Source of the DNA: G963677445 sp963677445
Lineage (GTDB): Bacteria; Bacteroidota; Ignavibacteria; Ignavibacteriales; Melioribacteraceae
Reading direction: 5' to 3'
Assembly: GCA_963677445.2 (NCBI GenBank)
Contig: CAXXGF010000030.1
Span: 4,197-68,196 of the forward strand
DNA length: 64,000 nucleotides
The position numbers were made by a program, and so were the translations under genes. The notes under the pieces were generated by a model that had not been told where the DNA came from, did no database searches, and was given only the letters and a program-made list of their open reading frames with translations. Positions 56,036 to 64,000 of this stretch are shown here, in pieces; the stretch's first letter is position 1; each line of letters opens with the position of its first letter.

Positions 56036-57154
56036 ATGATAGTAAAATCAGGAATTCGTTCAATTATCTCAATTTTTCTGATGTGGATAATAAGTATATT
56101 ATTTTTATTGAAATATTCTGAAATTTATTTCAATAATTCATCCATTATCATCCCCTTATATACATTAATATTCACCGGCTTGCTTTACTTTTTTTCAAGG
56201 GTAAAAATTAATACAGCTTATCTCAGGATTTTATCAGCCATGATAATTGTCTCGGCGCTGCTGATTATTTTATTTACCCCCCGGTTAGGGGCAATTGGAA
56301 GACTTCCATCTATTGAAGAATGGCTCGGGATGCTTTTCGCGGGAGAATTTCCATATAATTCCGGCCTGACACCTTCTTCATTTCCCGGGCTTTTCCTGAT
56401 GGCTCTCCCCTTATGGCTTATTGGCAATGCGGGACTTATTGAAATTGCCGGACTAATACTTTTTTTCTACCTTGTCTTCAGCATAAAAGACAACTTCTCT
56501 CACCTGAAAATATTTCTCCTTGTCTCCACCCCGGTTTTTTATTACGGCATCGCTGTAAGATGCGAACTATTTTTTAATATGAGCCTGGTCATCTTTACTG
56601 CCTGGTTGGTGATTAACCACTTCGGCCGAAAAAACAAAATGACTGATTTTTTCATTTTGCCCCTTCTCGTCGGTTTAGGATTATCCACAAGATCTGTTGT
56701 ACTAATATTTTATGTTATATTTATGTTATGGTATTTCCGCGATAACCTCGGTAACCTGGTAAAGTTTTCCATACCAATGTCGCTGTTGTTCATAAGTCTG
56801 CTGCTGCCTCTTTACTTTTGGGACAAAGAATCATTCATGAATAACGGACCATTCGCCATTCAAAGCCGTCTATCGGCGCTTCCCTCTTTTATTGTCGCGT
56901 TTTTTCTCATTGCGTCTGTATATCTTGGCTGGATTGTCCGTTCATTCAGAGAGGTTTTATTTTCATCGGGAGTAATTATATTTCTGATGGTGATTATTTC
57001 ATTTATACTCAAGATATTCGACCATGGTTTCGCGAAAGCGTTTTACGCCGATTTAATTGACCTTTCATACCTTGCCTTTCCTCTTCCTTTATTCATTTTA
57101 TCCATCGAGTTTAAAAAACATGGGCATTTTACCGGTGAAATACTTTATGATTGA
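56036..57154 (+). CDS. Polytopic membrane protein, possible GT-C glycosyltransferase
   Basis: A 372-residue protein with about ten hydrophobic segments and no recognised conserved domain. Between helices near residues 88-112 is a loop with LPSIEEWLGMLFAGEFPYNSGLTPSSFPG, reminiscent of the acidic or PYP-type loop of GT-C mannosyltransferases. It lacks a confident donor-binding motif. It stands alone on the plus strand directly upstream of element C, which begins 14 bp after its stop. Function unassigned. Confidence 0.55.
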   Translation: MIVKSGIRSIISIFLMWIISILFLLKYSEIYFNNSSIIIPLYTLIFTGLLYFFSRVKINTAYLRILSAMIIVSALLIILFTPRLGAIGRLPSIEEWLGMLFAGEFPYNSGLTPSSFPGLFLMALPLWLIGNAGLIEIAGLILFFYLVFSIKDNFSHLKIFLLVSTPVFYYGIAVRCELFFNMSLVIFTAWLVINHFGRKNKMTDFFILPLLVGLGLSTRSVVLIFYVIFMLWYFRDNLGNLVKFSIPMSLLFISLLLPLYFWDKESFMNNGPFAIQSRLSALPSFIVAFFLIASVYLGWIVRSFREVLFSSGVIIFLMVIISFILKIFDHGFAKAFYADLIDLSYLAFPLPLFILSIEFKKHGHFTGEILYD

Positions 57155-57167
57155 ATGCTTACTAAGT

Positions 57168-57513
57168 TCAGAACTCCTAACCTCTCGAAAAATGAAATCA
57201 CGGAAGTTCATCGCGAATTATTATATTCCAAGTTCTCAATAAAAACAGTATTTCTCATTCATCGAACAAACAATAAAATAGATGCTCCATATTAAAGGAT
57301 GAAAAAGTTGTCTCTTTCGTCCCTGACGGGACTTTCGGAGATAGATTGTTACCCGTTTACCCCATAATGAATTGCGGGGCTATTTTCTGCTTGCCTGTCC
57401 GACGCGGCGGATCCCTTGGCGGAACTTTTTTCCAGACTTCTATCCCGCGATTTTATTTTGCGAATGAATCCATGTAAGTTATTGTTTTTTATAACCGGGA
57501 TCAGGAGTTCTGA
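57168..57513 (-). mobile_element. MITE-like element, copy C (346 bp, inverted orientation)
   Basis: Ends are the same 11-bp inverted repeat as copy A (TCAGAACTCCT at 57168-57178; AGGAGTTCTGA at 57503-57513), flanked by AGT on both sides, a likely 3-bp target duplication. Read as its reverse complement, the first about 73 bp nearly match the left end of copy A (through AAAATCGCGGGAT), and the last about 40 bp match its right end. The interior is different: it has GTCCC/GGGAC and CCCCGC...GGGG hairpins that copies A and B lack. No reading frame stands out. It seems to share termini with A and B but carries a different middle. Confidence 0.7.
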
Positions 57514-57627
57514 AGTTATTATTATACTTTGTCAAATTTTCCTGTTATCCCCGCAATCCTGTTCTGAGCTTTTTTCTGCCTCCGTAAGCTAAATCCGCCG
57601 TAAATATCTGACTAACATTAATTAATA

Positions 57628-57658
57628 AAAAAATCCGGCGCGTAACCGGATTTTTTTG
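57628..57658 (-). terminator. Rho-independent terminator of pta
   Basis: AAAAAAATCCGG and CCGGATTTTTTT form a stem with a CGCGTAA loop and T-runs on both sides, so it can act in both directions. It is 21 bp beyond the pta stop. Confidence 0.85.
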
Positions 57659-57678
57659 ATTGAAATATTTCTTAAAAA

Positions 57679-58653
57679 CTATTCGGCCATTAGCGCCGCG
57701 ATAGCGGATGTATTCACAATATCATCAACGCTGCATCCACGGCTGAGGTCAAATAATGGTTTCTTAAGTCCCTGAACAACCGGACCTACAGCTTCGGCGC
57801 CGCCCAGTCTCTGGGCAATTTTATAACCAATATTTCCTGCCTGAAGATCGGGGAACACAAGAACATTAGCTCTTCCGGCCACATCACTTTCAGGAGCTTT
57901 TCTTTTGCCTATCGAATCAATGATAGCCGCGTCAAACTGAAGTTCGCCATCAACCTTCAGTTCAGGGCGTTTTTCCCTGGCAATTTTTGTCGCTTCCAGG
58001 ACCTTGTCAACCAGTTCATGTTTTGCGCTTCCTTTTGTTGAAAATGAAAGCATGGCTACATAGGGTTCCTGTCCGGTAAGTTTTTTGTGATTTTCCGCGG
58101 TTGTAACAGCAATATCCGCTAACTGGTTCGCGTCAGGATTGGGAACCACAGCGCAATCGGCAAAACTGAACATTCTTTCAGGGAAAATCATAAGGAAAAA
58201 GCTGGATACAATCGATATTCCTTCGGGCATCCCGACACACTGAATCGCGGCTCTCAGAACATCACCGGTGGAGGCAGTTGAACCGGCCACAAATCCGTCG
58301 GCCATTTTTTCACGGACCATCATAGCTCCGAAGAACAAATCCCTCTGCATCGTTTCGCGGGCCTGCTCGATAGTAATTCCTTTATGTTTTCTCAGGTTGA
58401 AAAATATATTGGCAAAATCGCTGAGTTTTTCAGATTTTTCAAAATCGATTATTCTTACTCCCTGAAGACTCACTCCGAGTTTTTCGGCGGTTTCTCTAAT
58501 TTTTGCTTCATTACCTAATGTTATAACATTCGCGATCTCTTCAGAGGCCAATACTGAAGCGGCGCTTATCACTCTCTCATCATGTGATTCCGGTAATACA
58601 ATAGTTTTTTTACGCTTCGACGCGTTATTTCTTATTTCTTTAAGTAATTCCAT
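57679..58653 (-). CDS. pta: Phosphate acetyltransferase
   Basis: Catalyses acetyl-CoA plus phosphate to acetyl phosphate and CoA, linking fermentation or acetate use to energy. 324 residues, the short form without the N-terminal DRTGG regulatory domain. Motifs are KTIVLPESHDERVISAASVL, DGFVAGSTASTGDVLRAAIQCVGMPEGISIVSSFFLM, ADCAVVPNPDANQLADIAV and LVFPDLQAGNIGYKIAQRLGGAEAVGP, matching the phosphotransacetylase family. No ackA is in the window. Confidence 0.94.
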   Translation of the reverse strand: MELLKEIRNNASKRKKTIVLPESHDERVISAASVLASEEIANVITLGNEAKIRETAEKLGVSLQGVRIIDFEKSEKLSDFANIFFNLRKHKGITIEQARETMQRDLFFGAMMVREKMADGFVAGSTASTGDVLRAAIQCVGMPEGISIVSSFFLMIFPERMFSFADCAVVPNPDANQLADIAVTTAENHKKLTGQEPYVAMLSFSTKGSAKHELVDKVLEATKIAREKRPELKVDGELQFDAAIIDSIGKRKAPESDVAGRANVLVFPDLQAGNIGYKIAQRLGGAEAVGPVVQGLKKPLFDLSRGCSVDDIVNTSAIAALMAE

Positions 58654-58820
58654 CTTTTACTCTGTTGACAAGTTGAAAAAAATATCATTTAAAAATATAG
58701 CGATTTTATCGAATATATATTCAGCCGGAGTTAATTTATTATTACAGGCAAAATGATTTTTCATTTGTAATTCTCAAATGAAATTCAAATATTTATAATT
58801 GTAAAAAAATCAATAGGACT

Positions 58821-59879
58821 ATGCCTCTTTCAGATACTGTTATTAGAAGATTGATAAAAATCGCGGGTCTGGTTGCCTTTACAATAATAGCAATCTATTT
58901 TTCCCTCTATTTTTTGGATATTATTATTATACTGGTAATATCAATTCTTGTGGCTCTGATTTTCCATCCGCTGGTTACCTTTTTCGAAAAAAACGGTCTG
59001 AACAGGCTATCATCCGTCCTGCTGGTTTTTCTTATCGGCGCGCTTATCCTTTTTATCGGCTTTTCAGTTGTTATCCCTAAAATCGCGAGCCAGATGAATA
59101 CCCTCGCATCCACATTAAACCGCGAAACAATCGTTGAGTTCATACAAGCTATCGAAGCGGAAGTAAAGGCATACGTTCCATTCCTCGAAAGTCAGGATTT
59201 TGCCACCCAGATAGCGGGATATATCTCTAACCTGGTATTCGAGTCCATCGACAATGTTTCAAACATTATTTCATCAATTGCTTCAGTTCTGGCTATTGTT
59301 GTTATTGTCCCCTTTATTACATTTTTCCTTCTTAAGGACAAATCGAAAATCATCAAAGGTATAATTGATATAATGCCGAACAGGTATTTTGAAATGTCCT
59401 ATTCCGTTATAAGAAAAATCAGCAACAGACTCGGGAGATTTGTGATCGCCTGGATTCTTGATGCGTTCCTGGTGGGTCTGCTCTCCGCTATCGGACTAAC
59501 TATACTCGGTATAGAAAATTCGGTAAGTATAGGTTTTGTGGCGGGTATAGGGCACCTCATCCCCTATTTCGGCCCGATCATTGGCGGTTTACCGGCGCTG
59601 ATTATCTCACTTATTCAGTTTGGCGATTTTTCAATGCTGCCTGAAATATCTTTGATGTTTGTTATTATCTATACCCTGGATAATGGATTTATTCAGCCTA
59701 ATGTTTTTTCCAAAGGCACCGATCTTCATCCGCTGGCGATAATAATTCTGATTCTTATCGGCAGTAAAATTATGGGGGTGATGGGAATGCTTCTTGCTGT
59801 GCCGACAGCGACTGTAGTAAAAACAGCGTCGAGAGAAATTTACCACGGCTACAAAAACTACCGCATTATTAAAACCTGA
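58821..59879 (+). CDS. AI-2E family transporter
   Basis: A 352-residue inner-membrane protein of about eight helices. The N-terminal part has LYFLDIIIILVISILVALIFHPLVTFFEKNG and the C-terminal part FVAGIGHLIPYFGPIIGGLPALIISLIQFGD and PLAIIILILIGSKIMGVMGMLLAVPTATVVKTASREI, diagnostic for the AI-2E/PerM family. Members have been tied to autoinducer-2 export, Na+/H+ antiport and, in some cases, efflux of other compounds; the substrate here is unknown. It is a single gene with no clear partner. Confidence 0.9.
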   Translation: MPLSDTVIRRLIKIAGLVAFTIIAIYFSLYFLDIIIILVISILVALIFHPLVTFFEKNGLNRLSSVLLVFLIGALILFIGFSVVIPKIASQMNTLASTLNRETIVEFIQAIEAEVKAYVPFLESQDFATQIAGYISNLVFESIDNVSNIISSIASVLAIVVIVPFITFFLLKDKSKIIKGIIDIMPNRYFEMSYSVIRKISNRLGRFVIAWILDAFLVGLLSAIGLTILGIENSVSIGFVAGIGHLIPYFGPIIGGLPALIISLIQFGDFSMLPEISLMFVIIYTLDNGFIQPNVFSKGTDLHPLAIIILILIGSKIMGVMGMLLAVPTATVVKTASREIYHGYKNYRIIKT

Positions 59880-60004
59880 ATCAATATTTTTCGTTTCAGA
59901 TTTATAAAACACCACTTGATTTTCTGCTGTAATATCCGATTATTTATATATTATATTTTGATCTTTAACAGGATATTACAATCTCAATATCATCGGGAGT
60001 TTTA

Positions 60005-61372
60005 ATGAAACATATACTTCTTCTATTCGTTTTTGTTTTAGTTAACCAGCTTTTTTCTCAGGATCATTCCGAATTCATGGAAGACCCTTTCGGCTCACCT
60101 CAGGAAGTTACCGAAACATGCCTCGGCTGCCATGAAGTTGGTGAAGAAATTATGAAAACACACCACTGGACATGGAAAGACAGGTTGAAAAGAGAGGATG
60201 GCTCCAGGGTTAATATCGGTAAATCTTATATGATAAATAACTTCTGCATATCTGTTACTTCTAACTGGCCCCGCTGTACAAGCTGCCATATCGGATATGG
60301 CTGGAAAGATAAATCTTTTGATTTCAGCGACGAAAACAATATTGACTGCCTGATATGCCATGATCAATCGGGAACTTACAAAAAAGTGCCCACCGGCGCC
60401 GGAATGCCGGCGAAAGATGTTGATCTGCTCAAGGCTGCTCAAAGTGTCGGCCCGACTACCAGGGCAAATTGCGGCGTCTGCCATTTTGATGGCGGCGGCG
60501 GAACCGGGGTTAAACATGGCGATATGGATAACAGCCTATATGAACCGGATGAAGAAATTGATGTCCACATGGGAGGAATGGATTTTAATTGCACCGAATG
60601 TCATAAAACAGAAGGTCATAAAATTGCGGGCGCCGGTCATACCTCGATGGCGCTCGGTAAAAGCAGGCTTACCTGCGAAGAATGCCATGAGGGTGATATC
60701 CATAAACTGGGAGTTCTCAACCGCCATGTTGACGCTGTTGCCTGTGAAACATGCCATATACCCGCCTTCGCCAGAGCGGAGCCGACTAAAGTATGGTGGG
60801 ACTGGTCAACCGCCGGTAAGGACAGCGCCGATATAAAGGATGAATTTGGAAAGAGTACTTTTAATAAGAAAAAAGGTAGTTTTGTCTGGGCGAAAAATGT
60901 GACCCCGACCTATGCCTGGTTCAACGGCCAGGCAGATTATTACGCGGCAGGTGATAAATTTAACCCGGACGAAGTTTTAAAACTGAATAGTCCCCGCGGA
61001 GATGTTTCAGACGCGAAAGCAAAAATTTATCCTTTCAAGGTGATGAAAGGCAAACAACCTTATGACACAGGTCATGGCTACCTTATCACCCCGAAACTTT
61101 TTGGCAAAGATGGCTTCTGGAAAACTTTCGACTGGAATAAAGCCGCCGAACTGGGTATGAAAACCTCTGGTCTTGAGTACTCCGGTTCATACGATTTTGT
61201 CGAAACCGAAATGTACTGGCCTATTCATCACATGGTAGCGCCGGCCGACCAGGCTATAAAATGTATGACATGCCACGGAAGAAATGGCAAACTCCTTGAC
61301 TGGCAGGCACTCGGCTACACCGGCGACCCGGTAAAAACAAGAGGAAGAAAAACCACAGGTTTGTTGAAATAA
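60005..61372 (+). CDS. Octaheme c-type cytochrome, tetrathionate reductase family
   Basis: A 455-residue periplasmic cytochrome with a signal peptide (MKHILLLFVFVLVNQLFSQ). Eight CXXCH haem motifs are present, starting at residues 39, 91, 115, 156, 196, 224, 247 and 420 (CLGCH, CTSCH, CLICH, CGVCH, CTECH, CEECH, CETCH, CMTCH). The CTSCHIGYGWKD and MYWPIHHMVAP context matches octaheme tetrathionate reductase, whose active-site haem is ligated by a Lys. Homologues also reduce nitrite and hydroxylamine, so the physiological substrate is open. It has its own terminator and no obvious partner quinol dehydrogenase next to it. Confidence 0.9.
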   Translation: MKHILLLFVFVLVNQLFSQDHSEFMEDPFGSPQEVTETCLGCHEVGEEIMKTHHWTWKDRLKREDGSRVNIGKSYMINNFCISVTSNWPRCTSCHIGYGWKDKSFDFSDENNIDCLICHDQSGTYKKVPTGAGMPAKDVDLLKAAQSVGPTTRANCGVCHFDGGGGTGVKHGDMDNSLYEPDEEIDVHMGGMDFNCTECHKTEGHKIAGAGHTSMALGKSRLTCEECHEGDIHKLGVLNRHVDAVACETCHIPAFARAEPTKVWWDWSTAGKDSADIKDEFGKSTFNKKKGSFVWAKNVTPTYAWFNGQADYYAAGDKFNPDEVLKLNSPRGDVSDAKAKIYPFKVMKGKQPYDTGHGYLITPKLFGKDGFWKTFDWNKAAELGMKTSGLEYSGSYDFVETEMYWPIHHMVAPADQAIKCMTCHGRNGKLLDWQALGYTGDPVKTRGRKTTGLLK

Positions 61373-61378
61373 TATTTA

Positions 61379-61407
61379 AGCCCGGTTATTAACCGGGCTT
61401 TTTTTTA
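61379..61407 (+). terminator. Rho-independent terminator of the octaheme cytochrome
   Basis: AGCCCGGTTA and TAACCGGGCT form a 10-bp stem followed by TTTTTTTTA. It reaches into the stop codon of the convergent GH97 gene at 61405. Confidence 0.9.
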
Positions 61408-63477
61408 TCTGCATCCTTCAAAAATGGCGAAATTCTTCTCCATTTTTTTCTTTAGTTCCGCCGCTGAAGTTAGTTCTCCTTTTTCATCATCAGGTTTGAA
61501 AAGGTGAACAGCAGCCCCACCCCCTCTGCATAAAGCCAGGCTCAGGGTATCAGTTGACGACACCCGGGCATTAATAATCGAATATTTCCCGGGCGACTTC
61601 TCATAATCAGTATTTTCCGAATCGCAATAGATTATCGCCCGGTAAGTAATTTCAGGCTGCAGAAAATTTAATGGGATTTCTTTCATTCTCGGCTGTTCAT
61701 CAGTAATAGCCCCAAGAAACCATTCACCTTCTTTATACCTCGCGAAGGTGACATAATCGCCCGGAATACCATCCAGAGCAATCGAATAATCCCAGTCTGC
61801 CGGACATCGCCTGATAAATTCAAATGCCGGTTCATCCATGTAATTTTCTATTTTATCGGCAGCCATCTGCAAAGGAGAGTACAGAACAACAAATAAAGCG
61901 AGCTGGTTGGCCAGTGTGGAATGAACCCTGAATTTCTCTTCCGGATGAAAAAACACATTAAAAATAGCGGGAGTATAATCGACAGGACCGGCAAGCATCC
62001 TTGTAAAAGGTATTACAGTCATATGTTCAGGGGGATTGCCGTCGCTCCAGGCGTTCCATTCATTCCCCCTCACTCCCTCCCTCGTCATCATGTTTGGGAA
62101 AGTTCTTGAAATGCCGCTTGGTTTTATCGGCTCATGCGCGTCGATCATTATATTGTGTTTCATTGCTTTTTCCACAACCATCCTGTAATGCCTTACCATC
62201 CACTGGCCATGGTGATTGTATCCCTTCGGCAGTATTTTTCCCGCGTAGCCGGTTTTAACTATATCTATCCCCAGGGAATTATAATAAGCAAAAGCGCTGT
62301 CAATCTGTTTTTCATAATTGAGTATATCACCGCCGGTTTCATGATGTCCGATAAGGGAAACACCTTTTTTATCAGCATACCCGGAAAGATACTTAATATC
62401 AAAATCATCATAGGGGGTGGTAAAACTAAAACCTCCCGGCTGCCCCCATTTCCGCCAGTCAAGATTCCATCCCTCAACCAGAACACCCTGAATATTATTT
62501 TCAGCCGCGAAATCGATATACCTTTTTGTATTAGAGGTGGTCGCGCCATGTTTCGGGCCATCATGCCAGGTGTAATCATTCAGATGCATCCCCCACCATA
62601 TACCAACATATTTTCCCGGTTTAATCCAGCCATAGTCCTGCTCCGGCGGCGGCGGATTCAAATTTAATATAAGGTCCGATTCCAATAGTCCCCTTGCCTC
62701 TTCCGAAATCATCACAACTCTCCAGGGTGTTTCAAACGGAGCCCTGCTTCTGACCTTCACACCATCCGGCCAGGGAGCCAGTTCCGATTCCAGTGTATAT
62801 TTATCTTCCGCCGATTTTCCCAGGGTCATATCCGGATAGTCGGTGATCTGCGCCTCCAGAATGCTTATATATTTATTTTTTCCTGTAATGGTCAGCGGAG
62901 TATTTGCCGCTCCCATCTCCGAAATTAACGTGTTGTTATAAAGATGTTCATAACTGTCAAAATCCTGCTGATGCCACCATACCGGTAAATCTTCCCCGAT
63001 ATTAAAGCAGCTTTTTTCTCTTTTTATAAAAATCGAATCGCCCCTCTCCTGTTCAGGAAAAACAAACTTATACGCGGCTCCATCATTGTAACTTCTAATC
63101 TTTAATTGTATTCTGAAATCCCCGGCATTCCTGTCGACAAGTGAAATTATCGTCTGAGAATAATTATTCCTTTTTTTCGATGTTGTGCCCCATACCGGCA
63201 GCCATACTTCATCCTTATCAGAACGTTCCACATCTTCAACAAAAACATTCTCCGCCAGAATCTCTTTATCCTTCAATTCAAAACCTAATCGGGAATTATA
63301 AATAGCGGTATCGCCATGAAAACAAATATTATACTGTGGTATTCCCTCACCCGCATTAAATGAAAATACCACCCGCCTGTCGGGAGAATATACTTTTATC
63401 TCATCGGCATCACCGCAACCGGATAAGAGTAATGGAATAATTACAACAATGACAAAAGAAACAACTAAATTTTTCAT
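61405..63477 (-). CDS. Glycoside hydrolase family 97 (probable inverting alpha-glucosidase)
   Basis: About 690 residues from the ATG at 63477, which starts a lipoprotein signal (MKNLVVSFVIVVIIPLLLSGCGD, lipobox LLSGC). GH97 has an N-terminal beta-sandwich, a TIM barrel and a C-terminal beta domain; here these appear in order, with WGMHLNDYTWHDGPKHG and VEGWNLDW in the barrel. The SusB-type catalytic Glu residues are visible in LIGHHETGGD, MIDAHEPIKPSGISRTFPN and RGNEWNAW, and the retaining-type nucleophile Asp is replaced by Gly in DIVKTGYAG, as in inverting alpha-glucosidases. No SusC/SusD pair is adjacent. It is anchored in the outer or inner membrane and probably acts in the periplasm. Confidence 0.9.
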   Translation of the reverse strand: MKNLVVSFVIVVIIPLLLSGCGDADEIKVYSPDRRVVFSFNAGEGIPQYNICFHGDTAIYNSRLGFELKDKEILAENVFVEDVERSDKDEVWLPVWGTTSKKRNNYSQTIISLVDRNAGDFRIQLKIRSYNDGAAYKFVFPEQERGDSIFIKREKSCFNIGEDLPVWWHQQDFDSYEHLYNNTLISEMGAANTPLTITGKNKYISILEAQITDYPDMTLGKSAEDKYTLESELAPWPDGVKVRSRAPFETPWRVVMISEEARGLLESDLILNLNPPPPEQDYGWIKPGKYVGIWWGMHLNDYTWHDGPKHGATTSNTKRYIDFAAENNIQGVLVEGWNLDWRKWGQPGGFSFTTPYDDFDIKYLSGYADKKGVSLIGHHETGGDILNYEKQIDSAFAYYNSLGIDIVKTGYAGKILPKGYNHHGQWMVRHYRMVVEKAMKHNIMIDAHEPIKPSGISRTFPNMMTREGVRGNEWNAWSDGNPPEHMTVIPFTRMLAGPVDYTPAIFNVFFHPEEKFRVHSTLANQLALFVVLYSPLQMAADKIENYMDEPAFEFIRRCPADWDYSIALDGIPGDYVTFARYKEGEWFLGAITDEQPRMKEIPLNFLQPEITYRAIIYCDSENTDYEKSPGKYSIINARVSSTDTLSLALCRGGGAAVHLFKPDDEKGELTSAAELKKKMEKNFAIFEGCR

Positions 63478-63689
63478 ATTCACCTGAATTATTTTGTAAT
63501 ACAAAATAATAAATCCCCGGCAAGGAAGGAAATGAATTAGGAATTGAGAATGAGGAATTGTTTTGTTACAGATTTCCTGCTTATACATTATTTATTCGGG
63601 CATTAGTGGCTTATTCTTATACTGTTAACCCGGTATCCTCTGAACCCTGCTCAGAAACTTCAGCCATAATCAACCAAGTTATAAAAAAA

Positions 63690-63716
63690 CGGGGATCAAA
63701 TAATATTTAATCCCCG
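63690..63716 (-). terminator. Rho-independent terminator of the partial multiheme cytochrome gene
   Basis: CGGGGAT (63716-63710 on the minus strand) pairs with ATCCCCG (63696-63690) around a TA-rich loop, followed by TTTTTTTAT. It lies 28 bp after the stop codon at 63744. Confidence 0.85.
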
Positions 63717-63743
63717 GTTAAAAAAATCAATTATATGAGAATA

Positions 63744-64000
63744 TTATTTAAGGAGGTCCCTGTTCCGGAACATTCTCACAATATTTTCATGATGCAAATT
63801 ATCCTCCATTTTTTGTTTATGGCAGGTTTCGCAGGTCATATCCGCTCCAATCGGCACAGTTTTTCCGCTATATTGCAGGGGCTGCAAATTATCCCGGTTT
63901 TGGCTGTAATGATTAACCGCGGGATAAATGACATGAGGAGAATTATGACAGGCTTCACATCTTATCTCAGCGTTTCCGGTTCTCATTCTGTAGAGTTCAG
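63744..64000 (-). CDS. Multiheme c-type cytochrome, C-terminal fragment (runs off the window)
   Basis: At least 85 residues are open to the window edge (ELYRMRTGNAEIRCEACHNSPHVIYPAVNHY...), so the gene continues upstream beyond 64000. Two haem motifs, CEACH and CETCH, and the context HNSPHVIYPAVN...IGADMTCETCHK are typical of the end of a multiheme cytochrome. It does not show the octaheme tetrathionate reductase C-terminus. Together with the octaheme protein it suggests that a respiratory cytochrome cluster lies further right. Confidence 0.75.
   Translation of the reverse strand, partial: ELYRMRTGNAEIRCEACHNSPHVIYPAVNHYSQNRDNLQPLQYSGKTVPIGADMTCETCHKQKMEDNLHHENIVRMFRNRDLLK

Noticed and set aside
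1..64000. Search for CRISPR arrays, phage defence genes, integrases and tRNA genes
   Set aside because: No regularly spaced repeats, no cas, restriction or toxin-antitoxin motifs, no transposase or integrase and no tRNA T-arm patterns were found by eye.

Overview
The window is AT-rich bacterial DNA from the FCB group (Bacteroidota/Chlorobiota side, most like Ignavibacteria, Calditrichota or relatives). The clues are three exported proteins ending in a type IX secretion (T9SS) type A sorting domain with the QNYPNPFNP signature, a PorV/PorQ-family outer-membrane protein, a CarboxypepD_reg/TonB receptor, a Bacteroidota-type Hc1 mini-histone and a LytS/LytTR pair. No rRNA, tRNA, CRISPR array or transposase gene was seen. 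The organism is probably an uncultured heterotroph with respiratory cytochromes; this placement is inference.

Layout. 0-6.3 kb: an Rrf2 regulator with a palindromic operator, rsmI, then a leftward operon of MFS exporter, tRNA-dihydrouridine synthase, PAP2-like membrane protein, PolX-like protein and apt. 6.3-15.2 kb: capA, Hc1, a membrane Fe-S oxidoreductase of the ETF:menaquinone type, bioY, an alpha/beta hydrolase, acyl-CoA dehydrogenase, hisA, a cNMP-binding protein, a universal stress protein and an eIF2B-like protein. Seven of these are broken by frameshifts that can be read through to normal family sequences, so this block probably holds uncorrected sequence errors. 15.2-22.4 kb: asnS and a giant repeat-built T9SS cargo, set between two copies of a hairpin-rich element with terminal inverted repeats. 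22.4-28.5 kb: an eight-gene leftward operon with overlapping ends (pgeF, EamA transporter, folB, folK, deoxynucleoside kinase, small membrane protein, GT9, ppx). 28.5-31.7 kb: two trans-sulfuration enzymes and a decayed small gene. 31.8-40.5 kb: AraC regulator, a tripartite RND efflux operon and a divergent LytS/LytTR two-component system with a direct-repeat operator between them. 40.6-55.8 kb: a cell-surface block of a TonB receptor, a large Asp-rich exported protein, a PorV-like protein, two peptidoglycan amidases of unrelated folds and a seven-repeat FG-GAP T9SS cargo. 56-64 kb: a polytopic membrane protein, a third element copy, pta, an AI-2E family protein, an octaheme cytochrome, a GH97 glucosidase and the end of another multiheme cytochrome.

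How the parts fit: the right half is about the cell envelope and export (efflux, T9SS cargo, TonB uptake, wall hydrolysis); the left half is housekeeping plus fatty-acid or acyl-CoA oxidation linked to menaquinone. The least explained features are the family of terminal-inverted-repeat elements with exchanged interiors, a PolX whose three polymerase carboxylates are all replaced, a structured RNA/terminator after the Hc1 gene, and a well-spaced LytTR-type operator in front of the efflux operon.
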